From assembly GCF_001592365.1 (NCBI RefSeq), contig NZ_BCWU01000012.1:1-64000 (forward strand): DNA of 64,000 bases, read 5' to 3'. Below, one piece after another: positions 1 through 8,607 of this stretch (its first letter is position 1; each line of letters begins with the position of its first letter). The DNA comes from Gordonia hydrophobica NBRC 16057. GTDB taxonomy: Bacteria; Actinomycetota; Actinomycetes; Mycobacteriales; Mycobacteriaceae. A model generated the notes under the pieces. It worked only from the letters and a program-made list of their open reading frames with translations, had not been told where the DNA came from and did not search any database. A program made the translations under genes and the position numbers.

Positions 1-48
1 AACATTCGCGGATGTGGCTCGGATCCGGGGGGCGCTACAGTCGATCGC

Positions 49-555
49 ATGGCCTACGACCTCGAACCGTTCGACCAGTCCTTCTTCGACACTGCGCCGA
101 TGCGGTACGTCATCGACGTCGACATCCCTGTCGCTCCGCAGACCGCGTGGGCGGAGTTCACCCGGCAGAACACGCTCGACTGGTGCCGCGCCCTGAACTC
201 GGTGCGCTTCACCTCTCCGGAGCCGTACCAGGTCGGGACCACCCGGTCGGTGGCGTTGGGACCTGGAGGCCTGGTCAAGATGGACGAGTTGTTCTTCCTG
301 TGGAACGACAACGCCACCACCGCCACGTACCAGCACGCCTTCCATGGTGTCCGCGCGAATGTGCCCGGCCTCAAGAAGTTCGGCGAGTACACCGCAGTGT
401 CGCCCACCGACAACGGGTCCCGTCTGGTCTGGAAGTTCGCCATGGAACTCGGCGGGATCGCGCTCCCCTCGTTCCTGTCAGGGCCCATCTCCAGCGGCGC
501 GTTCGGCACCGTCGAGAGCGACACGATCAAGCACTTCTCGACGTTCTCTCGGTAA
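49..555 (+). CDS. SRPBCC-fold protein (polyketide cyclase/dehydrase-like)
   Basis: A 168-aa soluble protein with the START/SRPBCC helix-grip pattern. It opens with an acidic N-terminus, then a strand with VIDVDIPVAPQTAW at about residues 22-35, which is the usual first beta-strand plus helix entry. A charged middle follows, and the C-terminal half ends in the long-helix region with ESDTIKHFSTF. SRPBCC proteins bind small hydrophobic ligands; no catalytic residue or substrate can be deduced. No signal peptide or membrane segment is visible. The ATG at 49 has no strong ribosome site, and the left edge of the window prevents judging upstream neighbours. The next gene follows after about 70 bp on the same strand and looks unrelated. 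Confidence 0.65.
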   Translation: MAYDLEPFDQSFFDTAPMRYVIDVDIPVAPQTAWAEFTRQNTLDWCRALNSVRFTSPEPYQVGTTRSVALGPGGLVKMDELFFLWNDNATTATYQHAFHGVRANVPGLKKFGEYTAVSPTDNGSRLVWKFAMELGGIALPSFLSGPISSGAFGTVESDTIKHFSTFSR

Positions 556-626
556 TCGCAGTTCTCCCGACACGCCCGGGATGACCGAAATGGAACCCGG
601 CGGCCACGCTGCGCGTCTAATCGATC

Positions 627-1196
627 GTGGAGAACAAACGATCGACCAGAGTGCGCCGACGCTCGTTCCCGAGTGAAGACCTCACTGAAGTGCGGGGCAT
701 CCCGACCACCGCTCTCCCACTCACCATTCTTGCGGCCGCAGGCGAACTCGATGACGGCCTCGCGATCATGGATCGCGCCTTACAGACCAGAAAGGTGTCC
801 CTCCACGAACTCCGAGCAGCACTCGACCGCAATTCCGGCGCCATCGGGATGCTCCACGCCCGGCGTCTGCTCGCCGCAGCCGAAGACCTGTCCGAATCCG
901 AGTTGGAACGCAAGTTCGTCCGCTTCCTCCGTCGACACCGCATCACCGGCTGGCAACAGCAGGTATACGTCGGTCATCGACGCATCGACTTCGTCTGGCC
1001 CGCCGAGAGAATCGCGGTCTCCCTCCACGGCTGGGCATTCCACCACGTCCACGACCGCTGGGAAGGCGATCAGGAGACCACCAACATGCTCGTCGGCCTC
1101 GGCTGGTTGCCGCTGATCTTCACCTGGAAGCGCCTCGAATTCGAACCTGACGGCGTGCGCAGCGAGTTGTGCGCGGCCATCGAACTACGACAGTAA
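627..1196 (+). CDS. DUF559-type protein, short form lacking the usual N-terminus
   Basis: A 189-aa protein. The first 70 residues contain the GIPTTALPLTILAAAG segment, and the C-terminal half carries the RIDFVWPAERIAVSLHGW core. These resemble the middle and C-terminal nuclease-like (DUF559/very-short-patch-repair fold) parts of actinobacterial proteins that are usually about 280-320 aa. Those relatives start with an AbiEi-like winged-helix region that is missing here; only 71 bp separate the GTG start from the previous stop, so there is no room for it. The canonical D is present in the core (RIDFVWP), but the usual acidic residue before the second strand is replaced (IAVSLHGW where many homologues have E/D). 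It may be a decayed or shortened copy. The function of the family is not established. Confidence 0.6.
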   Translation: MENKRSTRVRRRSFPSEDLTEVRGIPTTALPLTILAAAGELDDGLAIMDRALQTRKVSLHELRAALDRNSGAIGMLHARRLLAAAEDLSESELERKFVRFLRRHRITGWQQQVYVGHRRIDFVWPAERIAVSLHGWAFHHVHDRWEGDQETTNMLVGLGWLPLIFTWKRLEFEPDGVRSELCAAIELRQ

Positions 1197-1200
1197 GAAA

Positions 1201-1241
1201 ATGGTGCGTCCGTGCGGCCTATAGCCGCACGGACGCACCAT
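1201..1241. terminator. Long inverted repeat between convergent genes
   Basis: Two perfect 18-bp arms (1201-1218 and 1224-1241, starting ATGGTGCGTCC) flank the 5-nt loop CTATA. The repeat sits 4 bp after the stop of the 627-1196 gene and 13 bp beyond the stop of the convergent metB, so it can terminate from both sides. There is no clear U-tract, as is common in actinobacteria. Confidence 0.7.
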
Positions 1242-1254
1242 ATTTCGATCAGAA

Positions 1255-2397
1255 TCAGGCGAGAGCCTGGCGCACATCCTCCACGAGGTCATCGACGTCC
1301 TCGATGCCGACCGACAGGCGGACGAGGTTGTCCGGAACCTCGAGCAGGGAGCCTGCGGTCGAGGCGTGCGTCATCGCGCCCGGGTGCTCGATCAGCGATT
1401 CGATGCCGCCGAGCGACTCCGCGAGGGTGAAGATCTTGGTGCGCGAGCAGAACTCCAGCGCGGCCTCACGACCGCCTGCCAGCTGCACGGAGATCATGCC
1501 GCCGAACCGCCGCATCTGCTTGGCGGCAGCCTCGTGACCGGGGTGATCGGCAAGGCCCGGGTACAGGACCTTCTCGATCTTCGGGTGCGAGGTGAAGAAC
1601 TCGACGAGTGCCTCGGCATTGTCGCTGTGCCGATCCATGCGGACGGCGAGGGTTTTGATGCCGCGCATGGTGAGGTACGCATCGAACGGCCCGGGCACGG
1701 CGCCCGCGCCGTTCTGCAGAAACGCGATGTCGGCATCGAGCTGCTCGTCATTGGTGACGATGGCGCCGCCGACCACATCCGAGTGACCACCGAGGTACTT
1801 GGTCGTCGAATGCACCACGACGTCGGCACCCAGCGTCAACGGCTGCTCCAGGTACGGGCTCGCGAAGGTGTTGTCGACCACCAGCTTGGCGCCTGCCGCA
1901 TGCGCGACCTCGGCGATGGCGGCGATGTCACCGACATTGAGCAGCGGGTTGGTCGGCGTCTCGACCCACACCAGCTTGGTCTGCGGCGTGATGGCCTCGC
2001 GGATCGCGTCGACGTCGACGACCGGGGCCGCAGAGTAGGTGAGCCCCCATTGCGTGAAGACCTTGTCGATCAGCCGGAAGGTGCCGCCGTACGCGTCGTT
2101 CGGGATCACCAGGTGATCGCCGGGGCGCATGGTGGCGCGGAGCAGCGCATCGGTGGCAGCCATGCCGGACGCGAACGCCCGACCGTACGTGCCGGCTTCG
2201 ATGGCGGCCAGGTTGGCTTCGAGGACACGACGCGTCGGGTTGCCGGTGCGGGCGTATTCGAATCCGTCGCGCATGCCGCCGACGCCGTCCTGCGCGAATG
2301 TCGAGCTCGCGTAGATCGGCACGTTGACCGCACCGGTGCGACCGTCGGGATCCCAGCCCGCGTGAATCGCCTTGGTTGAAAATCCCTGGTCAGCCAC
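1255..2397 (-). CDS. metB: Cystathionine gamma-synthase
   Basis: A 380-aa cytosolic PLP enzyme of the Cys/Met metabolism family. It joins O-acyl-homoserine and cysteine to give cystathionine in methionine synthesis. The family pattern is clear: FEYARTGNPTR near residue 47, the GMAATDA cofactor loop around 79, VDNTFASPYLEQPL near 174, and the Schiff-base lysine in HSTTKYLGGHSD at about K200. Length matches actinobacterial MetB. The start is a GTG whose G is the last base of the upstream cbs stop (TAGTG overlap), and an AGGAG in the last codons of cbs serves as ribosome site. Translation is therefore coupled to cbs. A cystathionine gamma-lyase role is a possible alternative because the families overlap. 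Confidence 0.93.
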   Translation of the reverse strand: MADQGFSTKAIHAGWDPDGRTGAVNVPIYASSTFAQDGVGGMRDGFEYARTGNPTRRVLEANLAAIEAGTYGRAFASGMAATDALLRATMRPGDHLVIPNDAYGGTFRLIDKVFTQWGLTYSAAPVVDVDAIREAITPQTKLVWVETPTNPLLNVGDIAAIAEVAHAAGAKLVVDNTFASPYLEQPLTLGADVVVHSTTKYLGGHSDVVGGAIVTNDEQLDADIAFLQNGAGAVPGPFDAYLTMRGIKTLAVRMDRHSDNAEALVEFFTSHPKIEKVLYPGLADHPGHEAAAKQMRRFGGMISVQLAGGREAALEFCSRTKIFTLAESLGGIESLIEHPGAMTHASTAGSLLEVPDNLVRLSVGIEDVDDLVEDVRQALA

Positions 2398-3812
2398 TAC
2401 TTCTCCTCTTGCTGCTGGTGAACGATGGGGTGCGTGCTTGCGAAGGCGAGCAGGTCGTGACGCGTGATGACGCCGACCGGCTTACCGTCCTCCACCACCA
2501 TCAACGCATCGGAGGTGCTCAAAGCTTCCATCGCCGAGGAAACCGGCTCACCGGCACCGATCAGCGGGAACGCTTCGCCCATGTGCGCCGCCACCGGGTC
2601 GGCCAGGTTGGCACGGCCTTCGAACACTGCGCTGAGCAGGTCACGCTCGGACACCGCGCCCGCGACCTCGCCCGCAGTGATGGGCGGCTCGGCGCCGACC
2701 ACCGGCATCTGCGAGACGCCGAACTCGCGGAGAATCTCGATCGCATCGCGCAACGTCTCCTGCGGATGCGTGTGCACCAGATCCGGCAGCGCGCCGTCCT
2801 TGCCGCGCAGCACATCGCCGACGAGCGACTCGGTGCGCTCCACGCCGTCGAGCGGGGTGCGCAGGAAGCCGTAGCTGCTCATCCAGTCGTCGTTGAAGAT
2901 CTTCGACATGTAACCGCGCCCGCCGTCCGGCAGTAGCACGACCACCACGGCGTCGGGGCCCTCGCGCTCGGCGACCTTCAGTCCGGCGACGACGGCCATG
3001 CCGCACGAGCCACCGACCAACAGGCCCTCCTCGCGAGCCAGGCGACGCGTCATCTCGAACGAGTCGGCGTCGGAGACGGCGATGATCTCGTCGGGCACGG
3101 TCGGGTCGTAGGCACCCGGCCAGAAGTCTTCACCGACGCCTTCGACGAGGTACGGCCGACCGGACCCGCCCGAGTACACCGACCCCTCGGGGTCCACACC
3201 GACGACCTTGACCCGGCCCTCGGACACCTCTTTGAGGTAGCGGCCGGTGCCGGTGATGGTGCCACCGGTGCCGACGCCGGCGACGAAATGCGTCACCTTG
3301 CCGTCGGTGTCGTTCCAGATCTCCGGACCGGTGGTCTCGTAGTGGCTCAGCGGGCCGTTCTGGTTCTCGTACTGATTGGGCTTCCACCCGCCCTCGATCT
3401 CCCGCGTGAGGCGGTCGGAGACGTTGTAGTAGCTGTCGGGATGCTCCGGCGGCACCGCCGTCGGGCACACGACCACCTCGGCGCCGTACGCGCGCAACAC
3501 ATTCCGCTTGTCCTCGGCTACCTTGTCCGGGCACACGAAGACGCACTTGTACCCGCGCTGCTGCGCGACGAGCGCCAGGCCGACACCGGTGTTGCCCGAA
3601 GTCGGTTCGACGATGGTGCCGCCGGGCTTCAGCTCCCCGGACGCTTCGGCCGCGTCGATCATGCGAGTGGCGATGCGGTCCTTGGAACTGCCACCCGGGT
3701 TCATGTACTCGACCTTGGCCGCAACCAGACCGGACCCCGGCTTCACGACCTTGTTCAGCTTGACCAGTGGAGTGTTTCCGACCAGGTCCACGACATGATT
3801 GGCGATACGCAT
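2397..3812 (-). CDS. cbs: Cystathionine beta-synthase
   Basis: A 471-aa PLP enzyme condensing serine (or O-acetylserine) and homocysteine to cystathionine. The N-terminal fold-type II domain shows the Schiff-base lysine in NPGGSSKDRIA (K44), the TSGNTG substrate loop and the GTGGTITG phosphate loop. The C-terminal 120 residues form a CBS-domain pair (HTHPQETLRDAI ... VGVITRHDLL). There is no N-terminal haem domain, as in other bacterial forms. I chose the ATG at 3812 because the protein then starts MRIANHVV, like mycobacterial Cbs; an in-frame ATG three codons upstream (3821) is also possible. The frame stays open far beyond this start, but that region is antisense to the thiolase gene. Together with metB this gives reverse transsulfuration chemistry in one operon. 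Confidence 0.93.
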   Translation of the reverse strand: MRIANHVVDLVGNTPLVKLNKVVKPGSGLVAAKVEYMNPGGSSKDRIATRMIDAAEASGELKPGGTIVEPTSGNTGVGLALVAQQRGYKCVFVCPDKVAEDKRNVLRAYGAEVVVCPTAVPPEHPDSYYNVSDRLTREIEGGWKPNQYENQNGPLSHYETTGPEIWNDTDGKVTHFVAGVGTGGTITGTGRYLKEVSEGRVKVVGVDPEGSVYSGGSGRPYLVEGVGEDFWPGAYDPTVPDEIIAVSDADSFEMTRRLAREEGLLVGGSCGMAVVAGLKVAEREGPDAVVVVLLPDGGRGYMSKIFNDDWMSSYGFLRTPLDGVERTESLVGDVLRGKDGALPDLVHTHPQETLRDAIEILREFGVSQMPVVGAEPPITAGEVAGAVSERDLLSAVFEGRANLADPVAAHMGEAFPLIGAGEPVSSAMEALSTSDALMVVEDGKPVGVITRHDLLAFASTHPIVHQQQEEK

Positions 3813-3911
3813 GACGTCCATGTTCCCATCCCGGCCAAGTTCGCGCCGGATCGGGCCGACAAGTGGGGCGAACGCGGTACCCGGACTCGCAAGTAGCGTA
3901 ACCTGACGCTC

Positions 3912-5129
3912 ATGCCAGAAGCTGTCATTGTCGCCACTGCCCGTTCCCCTATCGGCCGCGCCGGAAAGGGCTCGCTCAAGGACGTTCGTCCTGACGAGCT
4001 CGCACGCCAGATGATCGCGGCCGCCCTCGCCAAGGTCCCCGAGCTCGACACCGCCGACATCGAGGACATCCACCTCGGCATCGGCCAGCCCGGCGGTGCG
4101 GGCGGCTACAACATCGCTCGTTCGGTCGCCGTCCAGCTGGGCCTGGACCACGTCCCCGGCGTTTCGGTGAACCGCTACTGCTCCTCGTCGCTGCAGACCA
4201 CCCGCATGGCGCTGCACGCCATCAAGTCCGGTGAGGGCGAGGTCTTCATCTCGGGCGGCGTCGAGAGCGTCTCGAGCTTCGGTTACGCCGGAGCCGCAGA
4301 CGGACTGCCGAACTCCAAGAACCCGCTGTTCGCCGACGCCGAGGCCCGCACGGTGAAGACCGCCGAGGGCGGCGTCGCCTGGCACGACCCCCGCGAGGAC
4401 GGCCTGATCCCCGACGTCTACATCCCGATGGGTCAGACCGCCGAGAACGTCGCCTCCCTGACCGGCATCTCGCGTGAGGACCAGGACCGCTGGGGCGTCC
4501 GGAGCCAGAATCGCGCCGAGAAGGCCATCAACGACGGCTTCTTCGCCCGCGAGATCGACCCGATCACCCTCGCCGACGGCACCCAGGTGACCACCGACGA
4601 CGGCCCGCGTGCAGGCACCACCTACGAGAAGATCTCGCAGTTGAACCCGGTCTTCCGTCCCGACGGCACCATCACGGCGGGCAACGCCTGCCCGCTGAAC
4701 GACGGCGCCGCCGCGCTCGTCATCATGAGCGACACCAAGGCCAAGGCCCTCGGCCTCAAGCCGCTGGCCCGCGTCGTCGCGACCGCGGCCACCGGCCTGT
4801 CGCCGGAGATCATGGGCCTCGGCCCGATCGAGGCGGTCCGCAAGGTGCTGCGCGTGGCGGGAATGTCGATCTCCGACATCGACCTGTTCGAGATCAACGA
4901 GGCGTTCGCCGTTCAGGTTCTGGGTTCGGCCGCCGAACTCGGCATCGACCACGACAAGCTGAACGTCTCGGGTGGCGCGATCGCTCTGGGCCACCCGTTC
5001 GGCATGACCGGTGCCCGCATCACCACCACCCTGCTGAACAACCTCAACACCTACGACGGCCAGTTCGGCATCGAGACCATGTGTGTCGGTGGCGGACAGG
5101 GCATGGCCATGGTGCTTGAGCGCCTGTAG
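3912..5129 (+). CDS. fadA3: Acetyl-CoA acetyltransferase (thiolase)
   Basis: A 405-aa thiolase, divergent from cbs. All catalytic elements are visible: nucleophile C90 in [11 protein letters not shown]361 in [12 protein letters not shown] and C391 in [12 protein letters not shown]. Length and start ([20 protein letters not shown]) fit the mycobacterial FadA3/FadA-type degradative thiolases, and the position beside cbs-metB matches the M. tuberculosis fadA3 (Rv1074c) neighbourhood. It should cleave 3-ketoacyl-CoA or condense acetyl-CoA; chain-length preference cannot be read from sequence. The cbs-fadA3 intergenic region is only about 100 bp, so the two divergent promoters are close together. 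Confidence 0.9.
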   Translation: MPEAVIVATARSPIGRAGKGSLKDVRPDELARQMIAAALAKVPELDTADIEDIHLGIGQPGGAGGYNIARSVAVQLGLDHVPGVSVNRYCSSSLQTTRMALHAIKSGEGEVFISGGVESVSSFGYAGAADGLPNSKNPLFADAEARTVKTAEGGVAWHDPREDGLIPDVYIPMGQTAENVASLTGISREDQDRWGVRSQNRAEKAINDGFFAREIDPITLADGTQVTTDDGPRAGTTYEKISQLNPVFRPDGTITAGNACPLNDGAAALVIMSDTKAKALGLKPLARVVATAATGLSPEIMGLGPIEAVRKVLRVAGMSISDIDLFEINEAFAVQVLGSAAELGIDHDKLNVSGGAIALGHPFGMTGARITTTLLNNLNTYDGQFGIETMCVGGGQGMAMVLERL

Positions 5130-5145
5130 CCAACCCCGCAGACCG

Positions 5146-5188
5146 ATGGCTGCATCTTTCGAGTCTCAGACTCGAAAGATGCAGCCAT
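5146..5188. terminator. Bidirectional terminator hairpin (21-bp perfect arms)
   Basis: Arms 5146-5166 (starting ATGGCTGCATCTTTCGAG) and 5168-5188 are perfect reverse complements around a single central C. The repeat lies between the stop of the thiolase and the stop of the convergent MFS gene. It has no U-tract. Confidence 0.75.
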
Positions 5189-5209
5189 TGCGCTTGCCTC
5201 ACCTGCCGT

Positions 5210-6721
5210 CTACTCGGCAGCGCCGACCTTCTCGGCCTGAGTCGCACTGCTGCCGGTCGCAGCGTCATCATCCGACGGAGCGACCTCGTCGGTCTCCGGG
5301 GTCCGCACCAGCAGTCCGAGTCCGATCAGCACCAGACCGAGCACGCCCGCGCAGAAGAACACGGTCCGTACGCCGTTGGTGATCGCCTCGGGCGCGGCGA
5401 CACCGGAGTCCTGATCGGCGGTCGCGACCACGGTCATGACCGTGATGAACAGGGCGGTGCCCGCGGCGCCCGCCACCTGCTGCAGCGTGCCGAGCACGGC
5501 AGAACCGTGGGCGTACAGTCGCGGCGCGAGGGCGCTGAGGCTGACCGTCATCAACGGTGTGAAGGTAGCGGCCAGGCCCACACAGAGCACGGTCTGCGCG
5601 GCTACCAGCAGCCAGGCGGAGACGCCCGAGTTCACACTCGTCAGCAGCCAGACGCCGCTCGCAATCAGCACCGTCCCGGGGATCACCAGCACCCGAGCAC
5701 CGCGGGCGTCGTAGATCCGCCCGATGAGCGGCGAAGCCAGACCCATCAGCAGCCCGCCGGGCAGCATCAGCAGCCCGGTCGCCGATGGACTCAGCGCCAG
5801 CACCTCTTGCGCGAAGTACGGGACGACGATGAAGGTGCCCATCATGGTCGCCATCGCTGCGACCATCAGCACGATCGCCAGCGTGAACGTCGGGGAGGCG
5901 AAGACCCGCAGGTCCAGCAACGCCCGATCGGACTTCTGCAGTTGCAGCTGGCGAAGAACGAACACCGCGAGAGCGGCTCCGCCGAGGACGAACGGGATCC
6001 AGATCGGCATCGCCGCCTCGCCCCTCGCGGATTCGCCGATGGCGACGAGCCCGTAGACGAAGCCGCCGAAGCCGAAGACGGCCATCGGCAGGGACACGTA
6101 GTCGATCTGCTCGGACGTACGGTCACCGACCGGCCGCACGAAGATCGCGCCGATGACCAGCGCGACGACGGCGATCGGCAGCACCACACCGAAGATCGCG
6201 CGCCAGTGCCAGTGGTCGAGGATCACGCCGGACAGGGTGGGACCGAGCGCGGGGGCCACGGCGATGACCACCGAGATGTTGCCCATCATGGCGCCACGAC
6301 GGTGCTCCGGCACCAGTGTCATCACCGTCGTCATCAGCAGCGGCAGCATGACGGCGGTGCCGAGCGCCTGCACTACCCGGGCGATGAGCAGCACCACGAA
6401 TCCGGGCGCGACCAGCGCCAGCAGGGTGCCAAGCGCGAACAGCGTCATCGCGGCCAGGTACATGGTCCGGGTACCGAAGCGCTGGATCAGGAATCCGGTC
6501 AGCGGAATCACGACGGCCATCGTCAGCATGAAGATGGTGGTGAGCCACTGGCCGTGCGTCGGATCGACGCCGAGGTCGCGCTGCAGCACCGGCAGCGCGA
6601 TGCTCATCACCGTCTCGTTGAGGATGACGACGAAGGTCGCGACGATGAGGGTCGCGATGATCGTGAGATTCGTCCGCGACAGACGGTCGTCCGATGTCTG
6701 CGCGGTCATTTCGGAGGTCAT
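5210..6721 (-). CDS. DHA2-family MFS drug exporter (EmrB/QacA type)
   Basis: A 503-aa integral membrane protein with about 14 hydrophobic segments, the length of the DHA2 drug:H+ antiporter family. Motif C-like VIAVAPALGPTLSGVI is present near residue 160. The N-terminal helix contains FVVILNETVMSIALPVL, typical of EmrB/QacA proteins. I prefer the ATG at 6721 over the TTG at 6730; neither has a strong Shine-Dalgarno. The C-terminal tail is acidic. No dedicated regulator is adjacent. The substrate is unknown, and the family exports many cationic or lipophilic compounds. Confidence 0.88.
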   Translation of the reverse strand: MTSEMTAQTSDDRLSRTNLTIIATLIVATFVVILNETVMSIALPVLQRDLGVDPTHGQWLTTIFMLTMAVVIPLTGFLIQRFGTRTMYLAAMTLFALGTLLALVAPGFVVLLIARVVQALGTAVMLPLLMTTVMTLVPEHRRGAMMGNISVVIAVAPALGPTLSGVILDHWHWRAIFGVVLPIAVVALVIGAIFVRPVGDRTSEQIDYVSLPMAVFGFGGFVYGLVAIGESARGEAAMPIWIPFVLGGAALAVFVLRQLQLQKSDRALLDLRVFASPTFTLAIVLMVAAMATMMGTFIVVPYFAQEVLALSPSATGLLMLPGGLLMGLASPLIGRIYDARGARVLVIPGTVLIASGVWLLTSVNSGVSAWLLVAAQTVLCVGLAATFTPLMTVSLSALAPRLYAHGSAVLGTLQQVAGAAGTALFITVMTVVATADQDSGVAAPEAITNGVRTVFFCAGVLGLVLIGLGLLVRTPETDEVAPSDDDAATGSSATQAEKVGAAE

Positions 6722-6942
6722 CACTGCCAATCGCTCGGTGGGATCTGAGAACTGTTCAAGACAACAGCATCGGAGGCTGATCGTGCAATCGAGTTTCGCG
6801 GTTCTCGACCGATCACGAAGGCGATCTCAGGCACAGCACGCTCCCGTCGTCTGCGGCACCCGTCGGGCGCCGTCACAGAAATAGACCGGAACCGGCCGCG
6901 AAACTGATCGGTGCCTCCCGAGAAATTCTGCCGGACAGCACA

Positions 6943-6975
6943 GAGCCCGACGGCGCACGAGGCACCGCCGGGCTC
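6943..6975 (-). terminator. Probable terminator downstream of the Bax-inhibitor gene
   Basis: GAGCCCG (6943-6949) pairs with CGGGCTC (6969-6975). The stem continues inward by CGG/CCG after one mismatch. It lies about 20 bp beyond the stop of the 6995-7861 gene. Confidence 0.5.
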
Positions 6976-6994
6976 AGTAGAGCTCAGCACACTC

Positions 6995-7861
6995 CTAGTC
7001 GCTATTGAAGTAACTCAGCAGACGCAGGATCTCGATGTACAGCCACACCAGGGTGACCGTCAGGCCGAGGGCGATGCCCCAGGCGGCCTTCGACGGTGCA
7101 CCGGCACGGATGAGCTGGTCGGCCTGATCGAAGTCGAGCAGGAACGAGAACGCCGCGAGGCCGATGCACACCAGCGAGAAGATGATGGCGATGGGGCCAC
7201 CGTCGCGCAGGATGCCCGCACTGCCGGTGAACATGCCGATCACCAGGTTGCCGAGCATCAGCACCAGGACGCCGACCAGGCCTGCCATCAGCATGCGCGT
7301 GAAGCGCGGGGTCACGCGGATGGCGCCGACCTTGTAGACGACGAGCATGCCGAGGAAGACGCCCAGCGTGCCCAGGACGGCCTGTCCGATGAGCGCGCCG
7401 GCGCTGGTGTTCGACACCATGAAGTTGCCGAAGACGTACGAGATTGCACCGACGAAGAGCCCTTCGAAAGCGGCGTACGCCAGGACGATGCCGGGGTTGT
7501 CCTGCTTGCGACCGAAGGTCGCGACCAGAACCAGTCCGAGGCCGCCGAGCATGCCGACGAGCCACAGTGGCATCGCGAGCGACTCGTTCTGGCTGATCGC
7601 AAAGTATGCGCCTGCCGCGAACACGACGAGGACGCCGAGGGTCATCGCAGTCTTGGTGACGACGTCGTCGATCGTCAGTGGTCGGGTGCCAGTCTGCGGG
7701 GTGTATCCCTGCGTGTACTGGTCGGTGTACTGCTGCTGGGTCGCAGCCATCGACGCCTGTCCGGCGCCGGCGAAGCCCTGACTGAAGGAGGCGTAACCGC
7801 CGTTCTCCTTCTTGTTGTCACGGACCACGCCACGCATGATCGGGTTGGAACTTTCTCGCAC
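6995..7861 (-). CDS. Bax inhibitor-1/YccA family membrane protein
   Basis: A 288-aa protein with a Gln/Tyr/Gly-rich cytoplasmic N-terminus (about 60 residues) followed by seven hydrophobic segments, the architecture of actinobacterial Bax inhibitor-1 (TMBIM) proteins. The last segment includes the conserved aspartate pair region (LLDFDQADQLI), which in family members forms the pH-dependent calcium-leak sensor. Two GTG codons are adjacent; the second, at 7861, is 5 nt from AAGGAG and is the better start (7864 is the alternative). Mycobacterial homologues begin with the same RESSNP segment. The physiological role in bacteria is uncertain, possibly membrane ion homeostasis. Confidence 0.87.
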   Translation of the reverse strand: MRESSNPIMRGVVRDNKKENGGYASFSQGFAGAGQASMAATQQQYTDQYTQGYTPQTGTRPLTIDDVVTKTAMTLGVLVVFAAGAYFAISQNESLAMPLWLVGMLGGLGLVLVATFGRKQDNPGIVLAYAAFEGLFVGAISYVFGNFMVSNTSAGALIGQAVLGTLGVFLGMLVVYKVGAIRVTPRFTRMLMAGLVGVLVLMLGNLVIGMFTGSAGILRDGGPIAIIFSLVCIGLAAFSFLLDFDQADQLIRAGAPSKAAWGIALGLTVTLVWLYIEILRLLSYFNSD

Positions 7862-7950
7862 CACTGCTCCTTCAGCAAAGATGTGGGTCAGTCTTTCTTG
7901 GCCTACTCACGTAGATAACGCTCGTCATCGCCGTTCAGTTCCCACACTAC

Positions 7951-8598
7951 CTATTCCGGACTCAGACCTCTGCACACCGCTCGCAAAGTGGACTCGGCGA
8001 GTGCCAGATCGTCGCCCCACGGCAGTCCCGGTTTGGCGATCATCAGGGACGCGAGACCGTGCGCCGTCGACCACAGTTGCAGGACAGTCTGGACGACGTC
8101 GCCGCGCGGGATGGCGCCCTCGGCCATCAGCGCCTCGACGGTGTCCGAGAAATGGACGAACGCCGACGACAGCAGCACCTCGTCGGTCAGCGTCGGTTCA
8201 CCGGGTGGGGTGATGCGAGCGAAGGTGATCCGATACATCACCGCGCTGTCGATCGCGAAGCGCACGTAGGCCATGCCCTGCGCGAGGCCGCGGTCGAAGG
8301 GGTCGTCGATCCCCGCCGACGCCTCCATCATCACCTGATCGAACTGCTCGAAGAAGCGTGCGCAGACGGCGTCGAGCAGCGCTTCCTTGTCCTCGAAATG
8401 CAGATAGATCGACGGCGACGTGACGCCCACCCGTCGCGCGACGGCGCGAATCGACACCTGGTCCTCGGTCCCGGCCTCGATCAGCAGGTCAGTGGTGGCC
8501 GCGATGATCTCCTCGGCGAGCTGCTCCCCGGATCCGCGTGGCGACCGCGGTCGCACTGTCCCGTCACCGCTCCCCTGCGTCGCGACACCCTGACTCAT
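7951..8598 (-). CDS. TetR/AcrR-family repressor beside an MMPL exporter
   Basis: A 215-aa regulator. The helix-turn-helix spans about residues 45-68 (SIRAVARRVGVTSPSIYLHFEDKEAL), and the C-terminal half is a helical ligand-binding domain of the WHG type. The first 25 residues are basic, disordered and Gly/Ser-rich. It starts 9 bp after the stop of the MMPL gene on the same strand, so the two form an operon; it probably represses that operon through the palindromic region upstream of MMPL (10846-10868). The ligand is unknown. Confidence 0.88.
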   Translation of the reverse strand: MSQGVATQGSGDGTVRPRSPRGSGEQLAEEIIAATTDLLIEAGTEDQVSIRAVARRVGVTSPSIYLHFEDKEALLDAVCARFFEQFDQVMMEASAGIDDPFDRGLAQGMAYVRFAIDSAVMYRITFARITPPGEPTLTDEVLLSSAFVHFSDTVEALMAEGAIPRGDVVQTVLQLWSTAHGLASLMIAKPGLPWGDDLALAESTLRAVCRGLSPE

Positions 8599-8607
8599 GT
8601 TCGCTGA

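Noticed and set aside
3813..4994. N-terminal extension of cbs to about 865 aa
   Set aside because: The extra part is antisense to the thiolase and has no domain pattern; the protein starts normally at 3812.
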